Source: Myxocyprinus asiaticus (lineage: Eukaryota; Chordata; Actinopteri; Cypriniformes; Catostomidae). Taken from it: 64,000 bases of DNA. This document shows, in pieces, positions 34,311 to 46,078 of the stretch. Numbering within the stretch: position 1 is the stretch's first letter; every line of letters starts with the position of its first letter. Under the pieces are notes generated by a model. It was not told the DNA's origin and made no database searches. It was given only the letters and a program-made list of their open reading frames with translations. The DNA lies in NCBI RefSeq assembly GCF_019703515.2, contig NC_059347.1:24761001-24825000 (forward strand). Direction: 5' to 3'. Both the position numbers and the translations under genes were made by a program.

Positions 34311-34530
34311 CATATCCTTGATGCTCATCTTGATAAATTCAAGGAGAACATGGGAGCGTACCCGGAGGAGCAAGGCGAGCGCTTCCATCAGGATATACTG
34401 GACTTTGAACGCAGCTAACAAGGACAGTATAATGAGAACATGATGGGAGACTACATTTAGGGGCTGATTCGTGAAAGTGATTTACAGTATAATCGTAAAT
34501 CTCAAAAACTACTCACTTCTAAATCTTTTG
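34311..34530 (+). pseudogene. Inverted second copy of the transposase C-terminus
   Basis: On the plus strand this reads HILDAHLDKFKENMG, then EEQGERFHQDILDF, then a TAA, then GQYNENMMGDYI, a TAG and further matching residues. It is the same C-terminal coding segment as 33126-33320 on the minus strand, placed head-on only five bases after the start of the truncated main gene. It keeps the EEQGERFHQD motif that is interrupted by a stop in the other copy, but has stops of its own. This shows the element's 5' end has been replaced by an inverted 3' end. Confidence 0.75.
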
Positions 34531-34811
34531 TAGTCAATTTTGTATTACTTTAGTATAAATACATGTTAAATTGGATTCATATGTTGTTTTTTTCTGAATT
34601 TATGTGAATGAAAAGACACAAATTCGCCCGTTTTCTCATTGGAAATAGGTAAATTTCAAAATATCACTGTCCTGGTCACAAAAGCAAAGTCTGTGGGGAA
34701 AAATAGCCATTTTCTATACTTTGGAGGCATAAGGAATTAGGAAATAACACTTACTACCCAGGAACCAAAAAAAAAAAAAAAAAAAAAAAAAAAAACATTT
34801 GTTACACAGTG

Positions 34812-35479
34812 TAGTTTCTATTCCTATATCAAGCATCAAACATGGATTGAATTATTATTTCTAAATATTCTTAAGGTGTTGGTCATTGGAATGGGGAGGT
34901 TTTGTGATTGTAACCAAGGTGTCTCTCTGTATAAATTCTCATCTGCTCATCTGGATGCGTATGAATCATTTCATCATATGATAGAACTGCACTCAAAAAA
35001 TAACTCTTTGGCTGAACTTGATTCAATCATGGACCGTGGTTCCACATGTTTGAAATGAGTTTCCTTAAATTAAAATCACCATGTAATTTCAGCTTAAATA
35101 CTTTAAGTAGAAGAAGCCTTACTGAATCAAGTAAACCCTACAAAATGTGACATGTCTAAATAACTCAAATGAAACTCTTTCAGTGATATGCAAACTAGTG
35201 ACAATAGCTATGTTATCCATGCTAAACATGTGCTGTTGGGGCACATTTGAGTGCCACTTGGGCACTATGCTTTTATTAACATAGCAATTGCTTAATGGAG
35301 AAAGCAATATGTAGTATGTTCAAAATTTACCCATCACTATGATGGTAACCCCCAAAACTACAACATTACAGAAGTATAACAAAAAATTAAAAGCTAACAA
35401 GTATTTCCCTATATAGTCATCTTGCACAAAGACACAACAAATAACACTTTAATTTAAAATCTACTGTCCATGTCAAGTT

Positions 35480-35482
<3 letters not shown>
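34812..35482. other. Non-coding stretch
   Basis: No gene was seen; short open frames have no domains. Confidence 0.4.

Positions 35483-35558
<76 letters not shown>
35483..35558. repeat. (TA)n microsatellite
   Basis: About 38 TA units. Confidence 0.98.
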
Positions 35559-35560
<2 letters not shown>

Positions 35561-36037
35561 TGTTGCGTGATTTACTCATCTTTTGTAGTATATTCCAGTA
35601 ATAAGGAAACCCTTTTGAATGAAAGGTAGAGAGATTTTCTTCTTAGGGTAGGAGAAAGCACTTAGCAAAAAAGAGAAAAAGGTGATTATTATAAAATGGG
35701 CCATTTTTATGCATATGAATACTTTTATCTTTGATGTTTTGCTGTTATTTTGTCATTTTAAAGTCTTCACTCTTAGATAATGTGATAATGTGCAGGTACA
35801 GAGGAACAAAATATATCAAATGTACCTTTAAAGGTAAAGAATACGGCCTTAGAGTACAATTTTGTACCCTAAACAAGTTATAGGCTATTTTATGTTTATA
35901 GCATTCTTTATGAACAAGTTATAAACAAGTTATAGGCTATTTTAACTAGATACTGTACAAACTAGGTATTTTATTGTTGTTAGAAAATAAATTTTAAGTT
36001 TAACAACCAACAACAACAACAATTAAAGAAATAATAA

Positions 36038-36039
<2 letters not shown>

Positions 36040-36095
<56 letters not shown>
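36040..36095. repeat. (AT)n microsatellite
   Basis: About 28 AT units, directly followed by the first copy of a duplicated repeat. Confidence 0.98.
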
Positions 36096-36097
<2 letters not shown>

Positions 36098-36590
36098 AAT
36101 CGCTTAAAAAAAACATACTAAACTATGATTTATTGAAAATGTAAAAATGCAGAAAGTTTTTTGTGAGGGTTTTGTTTAGGGTTAGGGTTAGGGGATAGAA
36201 TCTATAGTTTGTACAGTATAAAAATCATTATGTCTATGTAGATTCCTCATAATGATAGCTGCACCAATGTGTGTGTGTGTGGGGGGGGGGGGGGGGGGGT
36301 GGCAGGTTTAAGTGGTTTACGGGGACTTTTTTTAGGTTACAAACTGGTAATTACAAGGATATTATGCTAAAAATTTGGTTTATAAGGAAATTTCTAGTGT
36401 CCCCATAATTCAAATAGCTTAAAAAACATACTAAATTATGTTTTATTGAAAATGTAAAAATGCAGAAAGTTTTTTTTTTTGTGATGCTTAGGGTTAGGGG
36501 ATAGAATCTATAGTTTGTACAGTATAAAAATCATTATGTCTGTGGAGAGTCCTCATAATGATAGCTGCACCAACATGTGTGTGCGTATAG
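36096..36590 (+). repeat. Two direct copies of a ~180-bp repeat
   Basis: Unit 1 (about 36098-36281) and unit 2 (about 36411-36586) share CTTAAAAAA..ACATACTAAA, TTATTGAAAATGTAAAAATG, GGGGATAGAATCTATAGTTT and GATAGCTGCACCAA, then GT-rich ends. A 20-base G run (36281-36299) lies between them. I recognise the GGGATAGAATCTATAG text as common in cyprinid genomes. Confidence 0.75.
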
Positions 36591-36689
36591 GATAACGTTT
36601 TTTATATACTATTATACTCTAAAATCAGATATATAAATAAAATCAAAAAGCTAAAAGTGCGACTGTGCGCATCTGACAAGCTTCAGTCA

Positions 36690-36838
36690 TCCCTGGTACT
36701 TCTCAGTCACCTTAAAGGTGTGGTTTCACTTTATCAGGTAGGAGATACAAGTGCATTAGTATTGCGCTTCCTTCATCAAAGCACTCGAGTGATCTAAGCC
36801 CGTCCCCCTTCAAGAGTAAACCCGATTATTCGTCCTGC

Positions 36839-36906
<68 letters not shown>

Positions 36907-37166
36907 CTGAGGCTCGCTCGCAGCTCAACATCATCAGTCGCGATAACGGCTTAATCATTCCTCACCGTGGACGACCGACACCGAGCTCTGTAACCTCGCC
37001 ATCTGAAACACTTCATTAGAAAAACACGCGTTTAGAAAACGACGCTTTTTCTTGGTGGTGATTTTTTTGTGGATTTTAATAAGTGTGAAGCGGCGAAGTC
37101 CACCCCGGCGGCTCAACACCTTCCGTCACGCAGGACAAACTTCATCGGGCGCACTTCATACACACC
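36690..37166 (+). promoter_or_regulatory. CpG-rich promoter-like region and 5' UTR
   Basis: About 29 CpG dinucleotides lie between 36760 and 37160, far denser than in the AT-rich surroundings. A palindromic CACCTTAAAGGTG at 36709-36721 resembles paired T-box half-sites (AAGGTGTG). A pure (GA)n tract at 36841-36905 sits in the middle. No TATA box is evident, as usual for CpG-island promoters. From 36906 to 37166 there is no ATG at all on the plus strand, consistent with a 5' untranslated leader. The transcription start cannot be placed exactly; it could be before or after the GA tract. Confidence 0.6.
36841..36905. repeat. (GA)n microsatellite in the promoter region
   Basis: About 32 GA units without interruption, within the CpG-rich block. 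On one strand it is all-purine and could bind GAGA-type factors or form triplex DNA, but this is inference. Confidence 0.97.
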
Positions 37167-37171
37167 ATGAA
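36906..37171 (+). CDS. Putative first exon of a host gene, five coding bases
   Basis: The first ATG after the CpG-rich leader is at 37167-37169 in a good Kozak setting (ACACCATGA). Two bases later a consensus donor GTAAGTAG begins at 37172. The exon would therefore contribute Met and the first two bases of a Lys or Asn codon (AA_), leaving a phase-2 intron. The exon start is unknown; 36906, just after the GA tract, is only a convenient limit. I see no convincing exon 2, so intron 1 probably extends beyond the window or for many kilobases. The gene cannot be named from five coding bases. Alternative: an untranslated exon or a non-coding transcript. Confidence 0.5.
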
Positions 37172-37945
37172 GTAAGTAGATATCAGTGATACCTGACAGT
37201 GGTGTGTGTTTGCATATTGTGAAATTATGTGATTGTGTCCAGTAAACAATAATCTCAGTTATTTCCTGAGTCCACGATGGAGAAGAGTGTTACAGAAGAC
37301 TCCGTTAAGAAGTTGACAGAGCCCTAACATGACAAACGCATGTTAATTCATGGACAAGCACATGTTATTTCGATAACTACTAACATGTACACTAACAAGA
37401 GAGTTAGCTAAAGGCGAGACTTTATTTTAAACTGGGGCCCGTTAGTTTTACTCTTTCAAAGCGCTTTATCTTCTCGCACGATAAACCAACTCACTTTCAA
37501 GCAGTTTAAAACAAATCTGGGAGATCACGAATTAACTTATAGTAAGGTATTTATTTTGACGCTTATGGCTGTTATGAATGTAGTTAATAAAGAGCTGAGC
37601 GGTAATGTATGGAAGTCCGGGGAGTCATCAAAAGATAAATGCATTGATGAAATAACAGGCGTCCGATTAGGATTAACTTTCATTAGTTTAGTTGAGACTA
37701 TTCTGCTTTGTATTTGTTGTTTTTGTTTTTTATGCATACATTTATTAATTTAGCTACAGCCTAAATTTGTTTCAGTGACCAACTTTTTCCAAAAAATACA
37801 AAAATAAATAAATAAATCAAATACAAAACTCAGCAGAAAAAAATGATGTAGATCAAGAATAGCAAACTATATCCAAAAATCCATAATCAGATGTCCATTT
37901 TGTGAGCTCATGTGACATATCTGTCTTTTCTTCATTGAGACTGAG

Positions 37946-37990
<45 letters not shown>

Positions 37991-38595
37991 TGTGTAAGTT
38001 ATGTGTTAGTTGTACTGTATTTTATTGCCATTTAAATGCCATTGAAACTGAGTGACGGATTTGTGAGGTTGATTTTAAATAAATTAAAGGATACTTCAAG
38101 ACAAAGAGGTGACATTTTATACAAAAGAATGTAGCACTTGTAATAAATGTAGCAGTTGCAAAGATATGAATCAGTGTCTACTACCAATTTTTTATAAGAG
38201 TTTGTGGAAGGAGCTGTCATAACCTAATTACATTTTTATGCCACTAATTAAGCTGGTATTTGCAAAAATATGAGAATTAGCATAGTTCTTCAAGTAAAGG
38301 TGAAGACAGACCCAGATGTAAATGACTGAAAGTGATTGTTTAATTAAGAAGCAAAACACTTTTTTTGACACTTCTTTATCTCAACAGAGATTTTCTGTTG
38401 AATTCCTGTACTGAACTGTGAAAGAATATGATAGGTTGCTTATCACAGTTCTCTTTGTTAATATTTAAGTAGCACTTCAAAATTTCAGATATAAATAGAC
38501 CTTCTCTTTCCATATTGTATTTCTGTCACTTCAACCTCGAGTGCACTCTCTTTTTAGACTATAGTGTCGGACAGGCAAACACAATCAATGAAGCT

Positions 38596-38629
<34 letters not shown>

Positions 38630-41600
38630 GACATGTGTGTGTGAGTGTCTCACCTGTTGCTCTCGTGGGATTTAGTGTTTGGTTAATCTGGCCAAGAGGA
38701 AAATGAACAAACTCGCATGTGGACTCTCTTGATTACACTCAGAGGGTCCTCTCATAGACCTGCACATATACGCATATAGACGCACACACAAACACGAGTG
38801 TCCTCCTCAGACCTGTCGTCTCTAGGAAATCACCGGGGATTAGGCTTCTGTCAATTCACAAAACCAACAGTGACAACATGGCCTTACACTTCTCTCAAAG
38901 AGGGATCAGCTCTCCACGTGTCACTCTGATTGGCTGAGGTACTTAAGCCGATTGTCAGGGACATTTACAGGCAGACTTTGTGTGCTCCTCCGAACTAAAA
39001 ATCTGCCGTACATAATAATGGCTCTAAATGTTTGTAAATGGTTCGCAGATTTTTTTCCTGTTAAACAAACAAACAAACAAAAATTATGTAGTATATATAA
39101 TTTATTTATTTTTTTATTTGGAGATGACATATTGGCAAAATGAAGCAGTCCATGTATGAGTTTTTGTGCCCACAGATAAAGAAAGCAGTGTAGTTTTTGT
39201 CTTCAAGAGAGGCATTATATAGAATATTTCATAATGATTCATATTTTAAAATTATTTTATTTAATATAAGTAATGTAGTGACATTAATCTAAAAATGTAG
39301 TAATTTCTTTGACTAAAATAAATCATTATACATTATAAGTGTGTAAACCAAATATATCCTAATATGTTTCAAGTGCTCACAGTGAAAGAAACAATCTTTT
39401 TTTTCATTGCAACTCTTAAGCAATAATAATAAAAAGACGTAATATCAGTCCATTTTATTACAAAGCAGTGTGTTAATGTTGAGTCAAACATTTTCTCATT
39501 TCAGTTTTCCATACTCTCTCGGCTTCATTTATTAGGCAAAAAATTTTTATTTAATATAGCAAATGAACCAGCTTCAGATCAGAATTTTTTTTTACCTTTG
39601 AAGAAGTTATGATGTCTGGTATTATGAATGTACCCAGCTCATTTGAGTCTGTCCTGGTTTTTGCCTAATGACTTTAACTTTGCTTCTGTCTATTTCGTAA
39701 TTAGCAGTGGCACTTGGCAACTTTCTTTCGCTCTGTAAAGTGGAAGGTAGTGTATGGAGTGAATTCACTTGAGTGCTGCATGATCACAGAGGAATAGTTC
39801 TGCCTTTGATGTTTAATTGTATTGTAAAATGCATTTTAGAATATTTCTGCATAAAATTGAATTTTTCAGCATTCGTGCGCTCTCTGTTCTAAAGATCTGC
39901 TGTGGGCTTACGTGGTATATACAGAGCGGCGTGTAATTATTATGTATGCAGAAAAATTCTGCCTGTATGTGGCTGGAAATAGTTCTGAGAGTTGTGTATG
40001 TGTGTGCATTTGCATGATATGAAAAACTATATTTTAGTGTGTGTTAGTGCATTAGCAGATGATAGAACGCTGTGAAAGATGGTAGAAACTGCCATGAGGA
40101 GACTGTGATGACAGACAAGTCAGTGTGTGTGTGTGTGTGTGTGTGTGTTTGCAACATATCACACTGTGAACATAAAAGAGGACCTGTTTAATAAGATCAG
40201 ATGGGTAGAGGTGACTCCTGTTTCTCATAAACTCTCATCTTCACGATAGACACTCTCTGCTCAGGGTGGTCTAGCAAAGAGACTTCTGGCCTTCCTCCCC
40301 TTAAACTCAAAAATTCAAACCCATAGACATCCAAAAACTCTTCCATTCAGGTCAGTACCTTTGAAGGAAAATATAAAGAGTTTCATGCAAGATAAGAGTC
40401 CACAGAACAGTAAAACAGAATGAGAAAGTCATCTGTTTAGAAAAAGGTTCACCCATTCACGGGCGTAACACATTTTATCTCGTCATGTGTATTAGGATTG
40501 ACTCGTTTACAAAGTGTTTACATACTTTATGTGTGGTTCGGTGAGAGTTGGCCTTTTTTTTTTTAAATATTTAGTCTAAAAACAGGCAAAGTTCAGAGAC
40601 TTCACGGTGTCCCATTTCCAAATAAACCATAAAAACTTATCTGGTTAAGTTTTACTCCTAATCAGTCTGGTGATTCCAGTAGTCTTGATGGCACCCAACT
40701 TAAATTCCAACTTTTCTTTAACGTGCCGAGACTGTGCTTAGACACTGTAGACAAAGGGCTTGTTCCTTAATAAAGCACAGTGTGTGCATCTCGCTTCATG
40801 GCAGAGGGACCCATGGCACAGTGGTGGACGTCAGCCAAGAAAAAAGCGAAAATATAAAAAAAAAAAAAAAATAAAAACATGGGAGACGAGTCGAGAGGGG
40901 AGGAGAGAGGAAAAAATGCTGAAATATTTTCCAGCAAATGTAATTTATCTTTGTCAGTGGGGCAGCATAGCCCAGTCATTCTGTAAGGTTCTCCGGTGAG
41001 AGGGGGGACAGAAAGGCTTCTGTGCCCCAGCTTCACGTAACATTCATAAACCCCGACGTCTCTGTCGCTGGAGCTACCCGTAGCACAGTGCCATGTGGCA
41101 AGGCAAATATTTTTAGCAGTTCCTGCACTTTCAATGGACTTGAAGGCAGAGGTTCCCTTGACATTTTTAAAGTGTTCCGATGATGTGATTTTTTTCACAT
41201 TTAGATGCCACGCATCTCCATTGGGCGACAATTGAAAGAGATGCTTTAAATGCATTTCAGCATAAAACAAGGGGGAGCAAATAAGAGTTTCCTTTCATTA
41301 GTGTGAAGATGAGGTATTTCATTCAGCAAAGCTTGCAAAGACAGCTTCTCAGCACAGATCTGGTGCTCGCAAAAGCAGCTCTCACGAGCAGTGTCCTGCC
41401 AAGCCACACACGTGTGTCTTTCTACAGTCATCTGCACCTTTCTCAACAACGGCCTGTCAGCATCGGAGGCTGAAGCTCCGAAAAAAGCATGCCTTGCTGG
41501 ACGGTCTACATTCAAGACAGAGAAAGAAAAAGAAAAGTAGTGAAATAGAAGAGGAAATGTGTCTCTGAGCTTGGCAATGTGACACTTAATGCCTTTGTGT

Positions 41601-42038
41601 TTGTGGTGCTGTTTGCACAGGGTCCTTCAACAGGCTGTCATCCACCTCCAAAACAACCAATCAGATGAGCCAATTTCAGCAATTGGCTGTCTGCTCTGTC
41701 TTCAATCAGTTTGATTTAAAATCAGTGCTGAGCACATAAATGTACACGTTTAGACTAATGACAGTAATAAATGTAAGGGTTTTTTTTTTTTTTTTCTCAC
41801 AGAGCTCTAGCATTGCTTTAATTTTTTAACCTCTAAATTTTCATCTTTATGCAGTATATAAAATAAGAAGCACAACATGTCCATTTACTTTTTATCTTTT
41901 GATGAACATCAAGATTTTAGTTATATGAATGTGTATGTCTGGGTCTTTCCGTTTATATGTCCATTTTTTGCTTTGTCTTATATCGGGCAATGGAAAAAGA
42001 TCAGGCTAATGACTTAGGAGCTATCCATTTTATTTATA

Positions 42039-42042
<4 letters not shown>

Positions 42043-42105
<63 letters not shown>
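42043..42105. repeat. (TA)n microsatellite
   Basis: About 30 TA units. Confidence 0.97.
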
Positions 42106-42107
<2 letters not shown>

Positions 42108-42480
42108 TTAAAGTGTTTTTTACATTATCCTCTATACAGTGTTTACTTTGATAAATAACTTTTTTTCCAGTAGTTACTGCAAAGTACAGCCAATGATGTC
42201 AATAATTTTATTACAGATGCTCCATCTGGAAAAGAAGAAAAATTAAAGAGAGAGAGAAAGAAAGAGAGAGGAAATGTACGGCACAAAGCTGTATGCATAA
42301 TTATTAAGCACTTCATTTGAAACTTCAAGGTTTGCTGGGCATTGCAGGGTGGACTGTGAAGGGTGTGGGGGGGGGGGGGGGGGGTTCCGATCTGCTTTGT
42401 ATAGTAAAGTACGGAGGTGGCTCCTTTCACCTGCAGCTGCTCAGTTACAGCCCCTCTGGAAAAACAAATAACCTTGTGTT

Positions 42481-42485
<5 letters not shown>

Positions 42486-42525
<40 letters not shown>
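42486..42525. repeat. (GT)n microsatellite
   Basis: About 19 GT units. Confidence 0.97.
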
Positions 42526-42528
<3 letters not shown>

Positions 42529-44122
42529 AGTGCTTGCTCTCAACCCTAACAATGGCGGGAGCTCCTGTGACAAGAGACCACGTGATGCAGGTGTGTCATT
42601 AAGCTGCTAGCTGGCCTGTGGCCCACACTTCCTAAACGTTGCTGTCCCGACAGATATAGCTCTGCCATGAGATTGACTTTTTTGCCTGTGTTTGTCTGCC
42701 TGTGTGTGTGTGTGTGTGTGTTGTGCATATGTGTGCCAGGGACTACGATTGTGAGCCTACAGTGTTGTTCAGGTTAAAATTGGTCACTGTCTTATTTTTG
42801 GATCAGTGCGCCTCACAGGTTATAAATAGAAGAGGAAGTGAAGGGAGATACCTGCCGAGATTCTGGCTAGCGCTGCCATCCCCCCATCACCCAATATCCA
42901 TGTCTTAGTCCTTGCTCTGTTTCTTTCTCTGTACAGCCTTTGATCTAGGCTGTTTTAACTGGCATTGTTAAACTTATTAAATGGAAAAATAGCACATTCT
43001 CTTTTTTCGGTCACAGCACTGTACATTAGGCTTGAGTGCTCTGAGAAAAAGCTTTCAACCTGTTTTTAGTTTTTTTGGGGGTGGGGGGGGGTGGTGTTCA
43101 CTATTGGCAAAGAGAGGTAGTGTGTGAAGAGAAGTGCTAATTTTATTTCTTCATTACAAGCTGTTTATGAGCACTGAAGTTTTCCAATCTCCCATTGAAG
43201 TACCACATATTTGTAACAACACTGGGTGAAGATAGTTAATGTTTGACTTTCAAATGTGTGTAGAGTGAAAGTTTGAAGGTGTTTGATAATGAGTCTCTAA
43301 TTTCAATTGACATACTGTTTTTCTTTATGACTTATCTATATTTTATTCAATTAAGCTTCAGCATAAATAGCTCTTCACCTATATTAACAAATTACAATGT
43401 CTACAGTCCTGTTGCTAGCACTGTTAAGATTTTGAATTAATGATGTGGCATGATTGAATTTGACTCAGCAAACACTCCTGCTAGCTTGCCTCAGTTACCT
43501 GCTGGTGTTTCTCTGGAGGGATTGTTTATTGAACCTGTGGACTCTACGTTAGCACCTGTAAACCGCAAAGAGAGGCCTGAACATAGGCCTGCCACCTTGG
43601 TTAGATTAGAACAACTTTAAAATTAAAGAGTTGTAGAGTCTGAAGTTGTAGTTGTGCTTTTGAAGGTGTCCTTTTCTGAGGGTGAGCTGCTTCCTAGTGA
43701 AGTTCTGTATTACTTAGATGTGATGCAAAAAGGTTCCAGTGACAAGCAATTTTTAAGACCACACTGAAGGAGAAAATGCTACGTAACACAACAGAATCAC
43801 AGCCAAACAGAACAGAGTATGGATGAATCTCTGTATTTGCGCACTCACTTACCAATGCACTGTACAGCTAAAGAGCAATGAAATGTTCCTTTTATTTGCA
43901 TGACTTCCATGATGATTCTACAGACAACATCCTTTTAATGTTTACATTGTGGAACTTGAGGGATTTTTCATGCAATATCTTCCACTATTAATCTCTTCTC
44001 GTCCATGTTTGATGTTTAATATACATGAGAAGCGGGTGAGTTTTCAGATGGGGCAGGGCTACCTGACACATTCCGCAGAAATGGAAACCAAGCGACTGAC
44101 AAAATGCTTGTTGCTATTGTTT

Positions 44123-44359
44123 TTTTTTTTTGTATTATTGAGTTTCTCCCCATTTTTCTCCCTAATTTGGAATGCCCAATTCCCAATGCACTCTAAGTCC
44201 TCGTGGAGGTTACCCCATGTGACTCTACCCTCCCTAACAACCGGGCCAATTTGGTTGCTTAGGAGACCTGGCTGCAGTCACTCAGCACGCCCTGAATTCA
44301 AACTCACTACTCCTTGGGTGGTAGTCAGCGTCTTTAATCGCTGAGCTACCCAGGCCCCC
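44123..44359 (-). mobile_element. tRNA-derived SINE (HAmo-like) with 14-bp target duplication
   Basis: On the minus strand it begins GGGGGCCTGGGTAGCTCAG, a tRNA-like head with A box (TAGCTCAGCGATT) and B box-like AGTTTGAATTCAG. A body follows (CCAGGTCTCCTAAGCAACC, GGGTAGAGTCACATGGGG) and the element ends in an A-rich tail next to 44122. The flanking sequence TGTTGCTATTGTTT is present exactly at 44109-44122 and 44360-44373, a clean target-site duplication from LINE-driven insertion. The resemblance to HAmo-type SINEs of East Asian cyprinids is from memory. Confidence 0.88.
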
Positions 44360-44389
44360 TGTTGCTATTGTTTAGGACACAAAAAACTC

Positions 44390-44600
44390 CAATTAACAAA
44401 CACGATCACATAAGAAATCAACATGTTGATTTCGAAAGTTCATGTACCCTGAAATCTACCCCATTCAGCCGAATTACTGACAAATGCCGTCCCCCATCAG
44501 ACATTCATCAATCCAAGCATGAACACATTTCCCTCTAGCGTTACTGATGACAGGTTCTGGTCCATTGTAAACCAGGAAGTAATCACATTCACATAAACAA
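44390..44600 (-). repeat. Unclassified interspersed repeat, copy 2
   Basis: Reverse complement matches 15370-15600 (GTGATTACTTCCTGGTTT and ATGTCTGATGGGGGACGG blocks) and, in its second half, 49314-49423 (CGGCTGAATGGGGTAGATTT, TCAACATGTTGATT). It lies 17 bases from the SINE target duplication. Confidence 0.65.
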
Positions 44601-46034
44601 TGGTAAGCATGATTCGGTGGTTGTATTTTCACTTTAAAATAAAATTTTTACTTAAGTTTGGTACTTGAGTTAGGCCATATGGTTAATAAAATATTCTTTC
44701 CTGATGAATGATTTCCATCATTTACAACTAAAAATGCAACTGTTTTTTGCGCTGTGAACTTTTCATCTTGGAAATTGGAGCTCACACAAACCAATACGTT
44801 TAACAACACTTCCATGTTTGGCCACTGGGGGACAGTGATTCAAATTTAGGTAAACACAGACTGATTTCAACAGCAAAACATTTGATCTACTACTGCTGAA
44901 TTCACAGTGTGATCAGTCTGAATTAACATGAAAGAGATTTTTTGCAATGCTGCATTGTTGTGCCTATTTAGGACCACAGCATAACTGACAACAGGAAAAC
45001 TGATCTCTAAAATATGTTTCTATCCAATTATACTGTGATTATCTCTTTCAACAGCACTGCATGTGTAGGTCCAAACAGAGTGTAGGACACACAATGGACA
45101 TATTTTCATTATATCAGCATGGTTGCTGCTTGCGTTTATCCTCAGTTATTGTTTCCCTGGTCAGATTAAAAGCACTGTGCACTGTAGGCCTGTTAATGGA
45201 TAGGTATAATCTTTTTGTAGATTTGTCATCTTTATTGAGAAAGAGGGAACTGCTCTTGACAAGTTTCAGTGCACAGATGAAGAAACCATTTACCTATTGT
45301 GTTAATAAAGTGGTAGTTAGCCTTTATCCCTCTTTCCCTGTATGGGAATGTGTTGTTCTTAATGTGTTTATGACAGGTTAATTGGATAAACAGTCCACTC
45401 ATAAAAAGTCTACAACTTTTTTTGCCAGGGAGAGAGCAGACCTTTTTTTCATGTTCTTCAAAATGCTGCTAGGCAGCCTGTCGATGACCCACTTCTAAGA
45501 CGGTCGAGAAAACAAGGAAGAGCAGAGCGCAATCCGTGGAGAATGCCAGAGAGAGAAAATGAGAGAAAGAGAATGAGACAGAGAGAGGGCAAAAAAAAAA
45601 AAAAAAATTTAATTTTGTTAGGAAGTCGATTTTAAATCCTTTTTTCACTTTCCCTCCCTTTCTTCCATCTCCTGAACACAGCCCACAGCAGAATCAGAAT
45701 AGAGAGAGAGACTGGGTATGCTGGTGTGGATAAGCTTCCGATGCTTGGCTAACCCCCTCGTTTAATTACATGTGTAATGAGTTGTTTATTTGGGATAATG
45801 CACAGCAGGAACGTCTGCCTAACGCCGGAGCTGGGAACAGACCCAGTGAGAGTGAAGGATAGGATAGGAGGATGGAGGAGAGTAGGAGAGTCACCACTGC
45901 CGGCGCCAGAATGAGAAAGGGGAGGATTGGTGGAGGTGGGGTGGCCATTCTCATCCCATCTTAGGGTCAGACAGCCATAGGAATTTTCTCAGGGTTAGGG
46001 GAAAAAGAAATCTGAAAAAAAATTATAATAATAA

Positions 46035-46037
<3 letters not shown>
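44601..46037. other. Non-coding DNA
   Basis: No gene was seen. The segment 45700-45860 is complex, with a palindrome ATTACATGTGTAAT at 45766-45779 and a forkhead-like GTTTATTTGG at 45783-45792; it may be an intronic regulatory element. A poly-A tract is at 45591-45607. Confidence 0.35.

Positions 46038-46075
<38 letters not shown>
46038..46075. repeat. (AT)n microsatellite
   Basis: About 18 AT units. Confidence 0.96.

Positions 46076-46078
<3 letters not shown>

Larger units (their letters stand above)
32872..34811 (-). mobile_element. CACTA/CMC-like element with inverted 3' ends
   Basis: The left end begins CACTATGTAACACA and the right end, reverse-complemented, begins CACTGTGTAACAAAT. Inverted similarity continues for roughly 450-500 bp (32872 to about 33330 and about 34311 to 34811). 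TAG flanks both sides (32869-32871, 34812-34814) and may be a 3-bp target duplication. CACTA/CACTG ends with 2-3 bp duplications fit the CACTA-Mirage-Chapaev group, but this is inference. Between and within the arms is a broken transposase-like gene on the minus strand. Poly-A (34769-34795) has expanded inside the right arm. Confidence 0.65.
37172..44122. other. Probable intron 1: non-coding DNA
   Basis: No exon could be supported. It holds (TA)n at 37949-37986, (GT)n at 38601-38626, 40123-40148 and 42703-42721, (TA)n at 42043-42105, a G run at 42365-42385 and a longer (GT)n at 42486-42525. The open frame at 41270-40767 (minus, 167 codons) ends in a poly-Phe tract made by a poly-A repeat and shows no domain. 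Another G-rich run is at 43075-43094. Confidence 0.45.

Noticed and set aside
40767..41270. 167-codon frame on the minus strand
   Set aside because: The C-terminal half includes a poly-Phe stretch encoded by a poly-A repeat; no domain or conserved motif is visible.
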